Source: Megachile rotundata (Eukaryota; Arthropoda; Insecta; Hymenoptera; Megachilidae). Taken from it: 64,000 nucleotides of DNA. Location of the stretch: positions 8,053,501-8,117,500 of the forward strand of contig NC_134989.1 of the NCBI RefSeq assembly GCF_050947335.1, given 5' to 3'. The notes beneath the pieces are model-generated. The model was not told the DNA's origin. It searched no databases and saw only the letters and a list, made by a program, of their open reading frames with translations. Positions within the stretch are counted from its first letter, which is position 1. Every line of letters begins with the position of its first letter. The position numbers were made by a program, and so were the translations under genes. Shown here piece by piece: positions 33,261-45,793 of the stretch.

Positions 33261-35808
33261 AAAACCTAGGAACTTGTAAGTTAGTGAATATTTATAAACT
33301 TGAAAACTTGAGAATTTGTAAACTTACTAATCTGGAAGCTTGAAAATTTATCAACTTGTAAGCTTACAATTTTGAAAACTTAGAACATTAAAAAAGTTAA
33401 AAGACATCCACGTCATGTTTGTATTTTTCGTTTAAATAAAATATGATACAAACAGAGTTTGTTTTTTTTATCTTTGTACAGCGGTATCTTTATTACTTCT
33501 TTTGTAGTATTCAAATTGACCCAGGTTTGATGAATAAGAGATAAATCTTAGATGCGATTCACAGTAGGAGTTCAATCATCTTTCAATCGCAGGCAATGAA
33601 TAACCTTAAGAAAGAACATTTGATTAGCCTTGATTAAGATACGAAACATACTGTTCTGTGTATTGTAGATAGTGGAATAATATTTTTCTCGTTTTGTCTT
33701 GTGAACCATTAGGATGACAATTCGTGTTTTTACTTTGAAAGAAAAACGGATACAAATTTTTTGTATATTTTAGTTTTTTTATTTTTGAAGAGGAGGATTG
33801 TAATTTTCTTTGTGACGAGTTATGATTTTAAAATAAGTTTATTTATTGTTCGAATGTTATTACAAAGCAAATTCGTTGATTAATATTGTTTTGAATGTAT
33901 AAAATTGAGAAATTGAGAAATTGTGAAGTTGTAAAGTTGTAAAGTTGTAATATTGTAATGTTGTAAAATTGTAAAACTTTTAAACTTATACAACTGTAAG
34001 ATGGTAAAATTGTAAAATTGTAAAACTGTAAAACTGTAAAACTCTAAAATTATAAAATTATAAGATGGTAAAATTGTAAAATTATAAAGGTGTGAAATTG
34101 TAAAACTGTAAAACTGTGAAATTATAAAATTATGAAATTGTAAGATGGTAAAATAGTAAAATTGTAAAATTGCAAAATTGCAAAATAGTAAAACACTAAA
34201 ACAGTAAATTAGCAAAATAATAAAATATTACAATAACAAAACAATAAAATAGCAAAACAGCAAAATAAAAACCTAATGAAATGCTAAAAATGGTATAATA
34301 ATCTACTAAAATAGTAAATGATAAAATAATAAAAATTAAATAATAAAACAATAATAAACTACCCCTATAAAAATAGTAACTTTTATAAAATTAAAAAAAA
34401 ATGAGAATGCAGTAGATCTTCAATTTAAACAATTACAATCATAAATCAGTTTTAAGCTCAATTTCATCCAAAAAGTACTAATGGCAGAATAATCTTCCCT
34501 TAGCAGAAAAAAAATCGATAGTTGAACATACATAAGAAGTACAAGAACGTATAAAATTACATCCCGTCATTAACGTTAATGTCCACTCGAGAAACTCCGT
34601 TGTTAAAGTCTCAATAAACATATTTACTCACAATAAGAGCCAAGTTAATTGACTACATGCAATGCTAGAATCTACCCCTATGTTGAAAGAGCTAAATATA
34701 TCGTTTAACACGTCCAACATTCAATCAACACATGATGTAATCTACAAAATTAGTTCTATTTGTATCTTTAAATATTTATGAAACTAACAAATTAAGAAAA
34801 TCTTCACTATTTCTGTGACATTTTTCTGTATGTATATGTATATAAAAACACTAAATAAACTAAATAAATTAGAATCCAACAAAGAAGAAATTTGCAAAAA
34901 CACCAGTAAATAATGACGCTCTTAGTGAAAAAATCAATTAACAAGAATAAACGATAAAATCCTAATATTAGAAATAAAATACTTAATAATTTTGTTATTA
35001 AATAATTAATTAAATTTAAAAATATTTTGTACTTTTCATTTTATTATAAGTTACTCTTCTAATACATTTCTGTCACAGCTTATTCGAAATTACTTTTAAA
35101 GCAATATTTCACAGTATGCCAATCTCATAATTCGATTTCTATTAGTTCACGGCAATATTTACATTTGATATTTCACATCTGTTTCAAGAATTTATAAATC
35201 GATATTTCCTATCAAGCAAATATTTCGCTAGTGATCGATACTTATTAGAATTTAATCTTGATTACGATAACGTATCATAACCCTTTCAAACTTGTATTCG
35301 TTCTTAATTAATCAGAATTATGGTACATGTGTACTGTCTTTTTTCCTTAAACTTATTGTTATAAAAAATCACTCATTGTATAGTAACTTGTTACTTATTG
35401 TTACATGAAACTTTGATGACCTTGACCTTCACACATCAAGGTTACTCGATCATCTTAAAAAGGTTTGAGCCACTATGCAAAATGAGTTCTATAAAAATAA
35501 GTTCTTCACATTAAATACATACTATAACAAAAAATAATAAAATAAAAATTTTAATAGTATATTTTCTAACAAAAGATATCTGCATATTCTAAACAGTTTT
35601 AAAAATTACTATTTTGAAATAGAAGAATTATTTACTAATTTAATGACTGTCTACAAAGTATATTTGTTGTCAAAAGACACTCAAAGCTTTACCTTAATAT
35701 AAAAATATTTAACATTAATATTACATATTAAAATATTAACACATAGGTTTGATCAAATTTTTATTTATTTACAATTTTATTTGAAAATGAGTTGGTTTTC
35801 CGAATGTT
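33261..35808. repeat. AT-rich intergenic with GTAAAATT array at about 33900-34260
   Basis: Bases 33900-34260 are runs of TGTAAAATTGTAAAA words; the remainder is AT-rich intergenic DNA upstream of sNPF and downstream of the PK-like gene. No gene recognised. Confidence 0.7.
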
Positions 35809-38800
35809 TTACAAGCAGAGTTCGAAATCTGATAGTTCATTTTGTATACAGACGTGTTCAGGTGGAACATAAATTATGCGTATGCAATTCGTGAAGCCTA
35901 TTCCTTGACGCCATCCACTTACGATTATAATCGCGTCACCAACTTTAATATACTTTTTTCTTCGGAGAAAATTGACGCCGCTTTCGATCCGAGTTTCCAT
36001 GTCTTTACTCCAGTCACATAATGGCGGATCTACATTAACAATCATATAAATATATTATGTAAAATTTACTGATATCTGAATTATTGAAGATATTGAATAT
36101 TGTACAGATATGTACATACATGTGCACACATATGTGAAAGTTAATATTCTTGAATACAGTTGAATAAAATATTTTTATTAACCTTACGAGCATAGGGGAA
36201 TGCATTTGTCTTAAAATAAATTACTAGTACTTACTGTTTGAGATAAATTACTATCTAAGATTCGTAAAGAATCTTAGATTCATTTCTACACACAAAATAT
36301 TTATTATAAATGTCTTATTTATGGGCAATTTTTAATTTTTACATAAATTAAAAGTAATTACAAAGGTGAAGTACTATCTTCATATCTAACTTTGAATAAT
36401 CCTTTAAAGATTACTCTTTAAGGATAATAATTTTTGAGGATATTTTTCTAGGATTTAAATTTTCTTATAATTTATGATTAACTCTTCTAGGATTCATCAT
36501 TAGCACAAACCATGAATTACTCACATAACCCAAGAACATTTGTCTATCGAAAAATTGTGACTGTCAAATAAAAAGAAGATATATTTACTAATATAATGAA
36601 GTGGATAAAGTCCATGATAAAGTTGCAACGATCTAGCAACAATTCCATAACGAGTAATAGCAACGATAGGACATCTAGGTCGATATAGTGACAACATAGT
36701 GGCAGTACGACCGCTTGTTGTTGTTACAATAATTGCAGCTGCGTTAGACTTTGAACATGTTTCGATTGCACCCACGATGATCGCTTGCGAAGGATCCAAA
36801 GGTATAGCTATCTATTTTCAAACAAAAAAAACATATTCAAGTAAAATAAATCATTCATTAATTAATTCATAAGTTTATAAAATATACAGGGTGTAATGCT
36901 ACTCACGATTTTTCTCCCACTTGTAGCCACCTTACGAAAAGATGTTCAGAACAATATTTGCAGAGTATGAAATGCAGAATAGATATTAGAAAACAGATAT
37001 TTGAAAACAGTTTGTTCTCTTGACAAAGTCAAGGTCACCTTGGGTTTTTTAAATAGGAACACATTTTTTTATTCGTAGCTTTAGAGGACATCGAGACGAA
37101 TTCAAAACACATATTACATGGTATTTTTATTAACATATTACTCGATTTACAGAAGTGGAAATGTGAAGTAAACGACCGGAATATTACGTGATGGAAGGCG
37201 GCATACATTTTGAACATGTAATTAAATAAAGTGTATTTTTCGTACATTCTAGTCGTGTGTTTACATTCAGTAATCTCTTCGGAATCAAATAATGGTTACA
37301 CTACCAAAGTTAAAAGCTAAGTACTTCACATTTCCACTTCTGTAAATCGAGTAATATGTTAATAAAAATATCATGTAATATGTGTTTTGAATTCGTCTCG
37401 ATGTCCTCTAAAGCTACGAATAAAAAATGTTCCTATTTAAAAAACACAAGGTAACCTTGACTTTGCCAAGAGAACAAACCGTTTTCAAAATTTGCTTTAC
37501 TAATATCTATTGTCCACTTCATACCCTGCAAATATTGTTCTAAACTTTTTCCGTAAGGTGGCTGCAAGTGGGAGAAAAATCGTGAGTAGCGTTACAGGTA
37601 ACACCTTGCATATATTTTAAATATAAACACCTTATGACTGAGGTCGTTAAAGATTTCCCTTTGCCATCTAGCGCTTTCAGCTTCTCTACATATTACGTCG
37701 ATATTTTTCAATAATTCGCTAGTTTGTTTGCAATTCAAAGTACCCGTCTTAAGAAAAATTCCGTCAGTGCCAGTTAACACCGCGTTTGCTATTAAATTCA
37801 TGTCGATTCTTGGTTGTCCGCAGTTAGGCACGTGAAAAGCTAACATAACTGGTTTTCCTACCTGAAATCAAAACATCAAAATTTAATACTTACGAAATAA
37901 AAATATTAACTTATTATAAACACTCACATTCATACACTTCCCAATGACAACTTTTTCAACAAGAAACATCTTTTCAGGACCCACGTCAATTTCTACGCTT
38001 TTTCTATCGAGAAGAATAGCGTCGGCAGCGCCCAAAATTTCGTCAAAATTTTCCAAACCTTGTTGCGAAGAAATTTTCGCCATCACGCAAACTTTATTAG
38101 CGCCTTCAAGCAAAATAAATTAGCACGGTACTTTTTTATTACAGCTCTAATACCAGTAATGCAAATATACCTATCTGTTTTAAGCGACTTTTAATCCCGT
38201 TAATAAGTCTCTTATTACGCACGTGATTCGCTATAAGAATGTCACATTCTAAGTCGGCTGCTAGTCTAATGTGTTCGTTATCCGTTTCAGAAATTTGAGG
38301 CAGTGGAATGATACTGTCCATTAATTGTACAAGTTTTTCGTCTTTTATAATACCTCCTTTTATGACTTTGCAAACTAGAGATGTTTCACCTATATTAAAC
38401 ACATATCAATTTTTATAAATGTCTACATTTATGTAACATCATTTTTGTAAGAAAGTTAATATTCTTCAATATAGCTGAATAAAATGTTAAATAAAATAAA
38501 ATTCAGAATAATTGCCTTTCTTTTCTTGAGTATTACATTTGTACTGTTTTCAGTTTCATCAAAATTAATAAATGTATTAAGCTGCATTGATATTGTTAGT
38601 TTATATATCTATTTGTATTTCGGATTTGAAATGTTATTTATTGATGATTATGATAATTTTGTACATATATTACGTACACACATATAACGTATGCATAACA
38701 TTATACAGGAAATTTTTATTAATTTTGAATGAAGAATATGTTTTTGTTTATGCAGAATATTTTTCATCTTTAAAAATAAAGATATTCTTTCTTTTATAAT

Positions 38801-40846
38801 TTTTATTATTTTTCTTTGTATAATTAGATAAGTGTGTATTGCTAATTATAAGAATGAAGTATACTAACGAACACATCTGACTTGCAGTATAGCAGCACCA
38901 CGATCGATCAGTATTTTATCTCCGGGACGACATACTCGTGGTAAATTAGGATAGGAAATCCAAAAGCAACAAGCAGATCCTGCTCGTTTTGCAAGATCAT
39001 TCGTTACCAGTCTAACTATACCACCTTCTTTTAATTGTGCATATCCCTGTAAGAACAGTATACGTTATTTAAAACAATATATAGTATTTGAATTTTTCAG
39101 ATGCAAGATTCCCTAATTCTTTAATTTTCAAAGGACCAATTTTTCAAGTTTTCCAATTTTCAAATTCCCAGGTTTTCAAATTTGCAACTTCTCAAAGTTT
39201 CTAGTTTTTCAAATTTCCAAATCCTCAAGTTTTCACATTCTCAAATTCCTAACTTTTCAAATTTTCAAAGGACCAATTTTTCAAATTTTCCAATTCCCAA
39301 GATCTCAAATTTTCAAACTCCCAGGTTTTCAAATTTGCAAATTCTCAAAGTTTCCAATTTTTCAAATTTCCAAATTCTCAAGTTTTCAAATTCTCAAATT
39401 CCTAACTTTTCAAATTTTCAAAGGACCAATTTTTCAAGTTTTCCAATTTTCCAATTCCCAAGATCTCAAATTTTCAAATTCCCAGGTTTTCAAATTTGCA
39501 AATTCTCAGTTTCCATTTTTTCAAATTTCCAAATCCTCAAGTTTTCAAATTCTCAAATTCCTAACTTTCCAAATTCCCAAATTCTCATATTTTCAAATCT
39601 CAGTTTCCCAAATTCTCATATTTTCAAATCCCAGTTTCCCAAATTCTCATATTTTCAAATCCGAATTTCTCAAATTCTCCAAGTTCACAAATTCTTAAAT
39701 TTTCCAAATTTCCAAATTGTCTAACAAATCTCTACAAGCGGAAATTCGAAGTACTTCCTTTGTTATTGATCTTGAGTGGTCCTATAGGTCATCAAATAAT
39801 CATGGTTAAACTCATCTTGATACACACTCCCATATAATATAAAAAATACATATAGCATTCCATTTAAAAATATTGATCTTCAAATTATGTTGATCTTCAA
39901 AATTTCTTAAACACCGCCCATAAGGAAATATATCAATGTACAATGATCAAGTACATCATCGTCTTCCTTGAAGTCATATAATCTTGCAGAAGCAAAGATC
40001 GCTAAGCAAAGATTTTTTTATAACGCATAATTCAACAGTTTTGAATAACCTAACTTGAATGTTAGGTCATCCTGTATAATATATACCTTGTCGAACCAGA
40101 ACGAATTCAACAAACAATATAATCTTTATTATTAAAACGAAACTTAATTATGAAAAACTAAATTCTCATACTCTATTCAGAGGATCACCGTTGAATATTC
40201 CCGTCCGTATTTCGGGACCTCTCAAATTCATCGCGACTCCTAAAGGATAAATATCGCTGGTGTATTCATACATTCTATTTCCAGCTTCTCTAATAGACTG
40301 CACCGTGATTGCATGCCATTTTTCTTGTTCATGGGACATGTTCAAGCGGACTATGTTTGCTCCAGCCATCATCATTTCAACGATAGCTTCGGGATGAGAA
40401 TTCGCATTACCTATATCAAACATGTAAGATCTGACAGCACAAACTTGTTCTTAATTGAATTCTTGTGCGACAAGTATAGCTATTAAATAATTTTTTATAT
40501 AAGTGATGTAATATCTGCATGTGAAATTAAAATTTTGAGAATGCATTTAATAATTAAATTTAATATTGAAGAACCATTCGGACATTTCTTTAAATATTCG
40601 AGTTTTAAATTTTTGTTCATTTGAAATCGATTTATATGAGATTTTTATTTTTTATGTTTTTTTTTAAATCTCATAAAATGTTTCATAAAGAGACATGTTC
40701 TTACCCAGTGTAACCATAAGTTTAGTGAGTCTTGCTACTTTAGGACAGCAAGTTATATCAAGATTTATATTGTGCTCAAGACGTGTAGTTTGATAGGCAG
40801 CACTTAATTGGTTATCCATTAAACAGTGGTCTTCTAAATGTACCAT
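35809..40846 (-). CDS. Catalytically dead pyruvate kinase paralogue
   Basis: Eight minus-strand exons in consistent phase: 40846-40705, 40410-40172, 39046-38869, 38389-38171, 38103-37928, 37861-37631, 36811-36589 and 36029-35809, giving 542 residues with no stop. It aligns along its whole length with the PyK gene just upstream, whose exon-exon joints are largely shared, so it is a tandem duplicate. Retained: IVRLNMSH, RGPEIRTG, Lys269, EKVVIGK, RPRCPIVAITR and the C-terminal GWRQGIGFTN. Lost: Ser271 for the Mg-binding Glu, Ser295 for the Mg-binding Asp of ARGDLG, Phe327 for the catalytic Thr, and LKTGT for LSGET. The family mechanism needs these, so no pyruvate kinase activity is expected. 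The intact frame argues for a retained non-catalytic or regulatory role, or very recent loss. Confidence 0.85.
36886..37613. mobile_element. Fold-back element with about 285-bp inverted arms
   Basis: The left arm 36886-37170 and the reverse complement of the right arm 37323-37613 are near-identical apart from scattered substitutions. Shared words include CTACTCACGATTTTTCTCCC and GAGGACATCGAGACGAATTC. About 150 bp of unrelated spacer lies between. The tips are of the ACAGGGTGT / AAGGTGTTAC type. It carries no coding capacity and sits in the intron between coding exons 6 and 7 of the PK-like gene, so its transcript would form long double-stranded RNA. Confidence 0.85.
39110..39730. repeat. CAAATTTTC/CAAATTCTC low-complexity array
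   Basis: Intronic array of CAAATT(C/T)(C/T)C words with longer units repeated at about 39190-39330 and 39360-39500. The words are the complement of those in the 32.4-33.2 kb array. The 180-residue open frame across it is a by-product. Confidence 0.85.
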
Positions 40847-42304
40847 CTATGTATCAAAATGAACGTTAATAAATATAAAAATAATATGTGAATATAAGGG
40901 AAGAATTATTACTTTAGTATAATCACTTATCAGTAATTTTTTTATTTACTATAAAACAAATTATTTTGTACATAAAAATACCAATATAAGTACATATATT
41001 AATATTCATCAAATAATAATAATAAATATTTGAAAAGTAATTACTTAGAAAAAGAACACCTTGTTATAATAATCAACTAGACTTCTTCAACTTTTTATTA
41101 TTTAAATACTTACTATTCTGAAGTTTGCTTACTTGCTATAATAATGACATCATTCAAAAACCACAAAAAAGGACTTTGAAAAATATAAACAAAAACCATT
41201 TTTCTTATATTAATATTTTAAAAATTGTAAATTTTTAATTATGTCATTGTTACAGTAAATTAATAATATCATAACTTGAATGCATTAGTTTATATCTAAT
41301 AATAACTATAAAAAATACCCATGGTGGTTGATGACATGGTTTCACAACTTTCGTTGCTGACGAATTTGCATTAGAACATATCATGGTATATATTACGTAT
41401 AGTACAAAACACTTGGTAATTTTTGGGGACTAATTGTACATGTACACAAATTTCAGTAATTATAATCAAAAGTTAAGTAATCCATTTTGCTATTGGTTTG
41501 GTGAGGTTATTTGACACTTAATACTACATTTTGTGGTTATAAAAAAAATTTGAATATTGACAATAAACATACAGTCAAACCTCAGTAACTCGAATCATAA
41601 TAAAAGAGCTAACATCTTTCAGTTGTAAAGATTTCAGCTTATTACAGTTTACAAGTAAGAGAAGATTAATAAACGATCTCTATTTTATAAACTTTGAATA
41701 GGAATTAATATTTTTCTGAGAAAACATATTTTTAGAATATGTATCATGAAACGTGCAGAGTTTTTTTAAATATACAACAAAGTATAATTATTTAGACATA
41801 AATTTAGGCTAAACTCAAATTACTAATGTCAAATTACCTATTTAAATGTAGGAAGTCATGGATTAAAAATTGAAGGGTAATAATAAGCATTCTAGAATAA
41901 AATAAACTTTTTTATTCATCTTTCCTACAGAAATTAGGAATCAAGCATAGCATGTTTTTTCTAGTAAACAATATCTCTGATTTCAATAATTTATTGGTTC
42001 AAATAATCATTTTGTTCTTCAATAGAGGTATGTATATGTACGTGTAAGTGTGTATGTGTGCGTGTGTGTGTTTGTTCATTTGTATCTATATTCGTATACC
42101 TTAAAATACATATGTGCACTTCTGCATTCATGTATGTAGGTACTTTGTTACAGCAATAATACTGCAGCTACCGGCATTTTCAGATTGTTACCCGTTTAAC
42201 AAGTTTACTAAATTCACCATACAGTATAAGTTATATACATACTGAATTTTCAAAAGCTAAAGTTACTGAACCATTTTGCTCTTTATAGCCCAGCCAGTGC
42301 ATGT
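40847..42304. other. Between PK-like 5' end and PyK 3' end
   Basis: About 1.4 kb of AT-rich DNA holding the PK-like promoter and the PyK 3' UTR. A TG-rich stretch lies at 42045-42080. No other gene recognised. Confidence 0.5.
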
Positions 42305-42317
42305 TTAATCAACGGTC
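42305..42317 (-). CDS. PyK: Candidate alternative last coding exon of PyK
   Basis: On the minus strand a strong acceptor (TTTTTGTTTCTAG) precedes 42317. If it is joined to an internal GTACGTAG donor within the usual last exon (exon then ending at 42924), the frame continues and reads LRVV-TVD-stop. Pyruvate kinases of other organisms normally stop a few residues after this GxTNTxRV stretch, so the short end looks natural. Transcript evidence is lacking. Confidence 0.5.
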
Positions 42318-42841
42318 CTAGAAACAAAAAGTAAATGTGAAAATACATATTAAAAAATAAAATATATAAACTTGTAATATACATAAAGTGATTTAATGTT
42401 ATACACCTAAGGACATGTTAAGTACTGAACTATGTGACAAACATGCAAATTTCTAGCATTAAAACCAAAATTACTCTTATATTGTTTTCAATATTTTACA
42501 CAATAAAACTGCTTCCCATCTAGTAATCACCTTTATTTATTTCACAAAAAGCGTAAAACTTTTATATACACGTAACATACATCTCACTCTAGTAAGATTA
42601 TAACCTAATCCGAGTTTAACTATAGTTGTTTTTAACAATATAATTAAATTGGAACAAATACATGTTAAAACACATGTTAAGGCTTTGAAAAATACTGAAA
42701 AAGCAAACTGCAAATACACATAACCGCTTTCATTAAATCATAAAGCAAATAAATATTAATCACAGTTAAGCATGCAAATTGTATTAGCTATGCAGACCAT
42801 GCAAAACAAACCGATAAACAAATGTTAATGTGTTGTTTCGA

Positions 42842-45793
42842 TCACATGATATATTCATACGAATCTGTTTCACTACGAACAGTACATGCATCATCATCTG
42901 GAGGAACTTCTATATCTACGTACACAACACGAAGTGTATTTGTAAATCCTGAGCCTTGTCGCCATCCAGTGACAACTACAACTGAATCTCCGGTTTTAAC
43001 GAAACCACGACTTTTGCCGAAGTTCAAACCAGTCTGAACTCGGACATCAACATCCTTCACCCAATCAGCCAATGGCGCATCTGTACATAATTGAAGAAAT
43101 TATAATTTCAGAATTTATTTAAAAATGACGAGCAAATCAAGATTAATTTCTGATATCTGATAAACTTTAAATTAACTTGAATTTTAATGTTTTATTACCT
43201 TCGTAGTAGAGTGGGAGAATACCACGGTGCAAATGTGCTTGTCGTGCAACTTGGTGGAATCTAGTTACTGCAATAATTGGGCAACGGGGCCGATATTTTG
43301 CGATCAGATGTGCTGAACGACCAGTGGTTGTAATTACAATAATGGCACTTGCTAAACACTTCACAGATGCTTCAACAGCGGCAACTGCGACGGCATGTGT
43401 AGCATCAACTGGAGGCAGTGCTTTGTTCGCCAGATCATGGAAGATTTGAATTTGCCAAATGGCGGCTTCTGCTTCTTTGCAGATGTTGGCCATTGTACGC
43501 ACACATTCCAATGGATACTCTCCTTTAGCAGTTTCACCTTAATACACCACAATAAATATCATATAGATGTCGATACTGACTACATATTTTTAAATATTAT
43601 TCAATTTATTTCGTCACAAAGAATCAGAATATTTTAACGTACATTTACATATACGCAAAATATAAATTATACCGTACCTGATAACATGACACAGTCTGCA
43701 CCATCAAGAATAGCATTAGCCACGTCTGATGTTTCAGCTCTGGTCGCGCGCGGTTTCTTCACCATAGATTCAAGCATCTGTGTAGCGCAAATGACTGGTT
43801 TTCCAACTTTGTTGCATCTGCTGATCATGCACTTTTGCGCCAAGAACACTTTCTCCGGTGGTATTTCAATACCAAGATCACCACGTGCTACCATGATACC
43901 ATCGGAAGCTTCGATGATTTCATCAAGATTTGTCATGCCCTGTTGATTTTCAATTTTCGATATGATTTTAATGTTCTTGCCCTTCTCGCCAAGAATGGAT
44001 CGAATTTCCGTTAAAGCCGCAGCGTTTCTGATGAATGAAGCAAAGATCATATCAACTTCTTGTTCAACACCGAACTGCAAGTCGGATTTATCTTTCTCAG
44101 AGACAGCTGGTAAATCGACTGGTACACCAGGCAGATTGACACCCTTACGAGAACCTAACATTCCACCGTTTTCTATGGTTGTCGTAATTACTTCGGGACC
44201 TGAAATATACCAAAGGTAATTATTATAAAATTCATGTCACTAAGGAATATAAATGTTATATATTTCAGATGATACGCACTGACTGCAGTAACGATGAGGG
44301 AAATCAAACCATCATCAACGAAGACACGGTTTCCAACCTTCAGTACTTTAGAGATATTGTCATAATCCACATAAACCAAATTGGCGTTTCCTTTTTCCGC
44401 ATGAGCCTTATCAGTGGACAGTTTGAAGGTTTGGCCCTTCTGCAACTCAACTTCTGCAGAGCCACCCTAAACAAATTTAATTAACAAATATTTTAACTGA
44501 AGTTATGTGATTACAATGCTTACATCTACACGCATTTACTTGACAGAACTTAATTATTCAATATACAGATTTCATAACATACTTGACTGTGAAACAGATA
44601 ATATGGTATTACATTAAACTAAAGTGGTTAAACAACGTGTAATCTTAAAAATGTTAATGCAGTGATGACTAAGTACTCGTCACCTCACGATCCCCACCAT
44701 CGGGTACTGTCTTATCATTACTTAAGGAGATATTGAAGAAGCTATACGTGCAATGAACTGTCAGTGTTATAACATAGTGACAAGAACTGGTCTTACAATA
44801 TGAGGAGTGGCACCAGATAAATGTTCCTCGTTCTCACTCTTCTCAAGTTACATGAATGCTTACACAAATATGACCACTTTAACAAATGATGGTAATATCT
44901 GTACTGTTGTATTACAAAAATCTACCGTAGTACAATCAACTGAATCCACATGACTTCTGCTCATCACCTTTTTAGCTGTATACAGCAAGTATGAGAACAG
45001 TTGTACAGTGGATACTCTTCTCAAGTTACATGAATGCTTACATAGATATGGCCATTTTAACAAGCGACGAGAGTATGTCTACTGTTGTATTACAAAAATG
45101 TTCTACCATAGTACAATCAACTGAATCCACATGACTTCTGCTCATCACCTTTTGAGCTGTATATAGCAAGTATGAGAACAGTTGTGCAGTGGTTACAAAA
45201 AGACTACCATAATATAACTAACAGAATTCACATTCTTTTCACTTGTCATCTCTTTAACATTATACAGTTGTAACATCTCTAACATTATACAGTTGTAATA
45301 TCTCTAACATTATACAGTTGTAACATCTCTAACATTATACATGTGATAAAAGTTTCTGTACAGCTCAGTAGAGTAAAAATAAGGATTGTAAAGTGACTGA
45401 CGAGCTATTTATTCATCACTGAGGGTGAATTAAAAATGAACTACATACTCCTTCCAAAAGTCCAGTACGAATCTCAGGACCTTTGGTATCAAGAGCAATC
45501 GCTACAGGAACATTGAGGCCATTACGAGCGGAGAGGTTCTTCTGCGCTTGTCGCACATTACTAATAGTTTCTGCATGGTACTCATGAGACCCATGGGAGA
45601 AATTCAATCGAGCAATGTTCATGCCAGTTTCGATCATTTTTTCAAGGGTTTCAACGGATCTTGAAGCCGGTCCAATTGTGCAAATGATCCCCGAAAGGCG
45701 GACAAAGGATGCTCGGCTTTCGATATCCAGGGCACACATGTGATCCAACTGGCTTTGAGCGTATAAAGCTTGGGTGTTCGGTTTTCCGGCCAT
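42842..45793 (-). CDS. PyK: Pyruvate kinase
   Basis: Five coding exons on the minus strand, 45793-45449, 44466-44280, 44199-43678, 43537-43199 and 43080-42842, give 543 residues in phase. Catalyses phosphoenolpyruvate + ADP to pyruvate + ATP, the last step of glycolysis, in the cytosol. Key motifs are complete: NIARLNFSHGSHEYH, LDTKGPEIRTG, KIENQQG, VARGDLGIEIPPEKV, ICATQMLESM, LSGET, and the C-terminal domain with TTTGRSAHLIAKYRPRCPI. The start ATG lies exactly at an acceptor (TTTTTGCAG), so a 5' UTR exon lies upstream, probably near 47200-47350. The usual last exon adds a 20-plus-residue acidic tail (DDDACTVRSETDSYEYIM); a shorter end is possible through 42305-42317. Confidence 0.96.
44840..45350. 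repeat. Tandem duplication and 25-bp repeat in first PyK coding intron
   Basis: About 175 bp starting CTCAAGTTACATGAATGCTT at 44844 is repeated from about 45018 with some substitutions. A 25-bp unit, TCTCTAACATTATACAGTTG plus a few bases, follows about four times at 45250-45345. Confidence 0.8.

Noticed and set aside
39182..39724. 180-codon Phe/Ser/Asn-rich frame
   Set aside because: Low-complexity CAAATTTTC array within an intron of the PK-like gene on the other strand; similar frames at 32608-32850 and 33880-34215 were rejected for the same reason.
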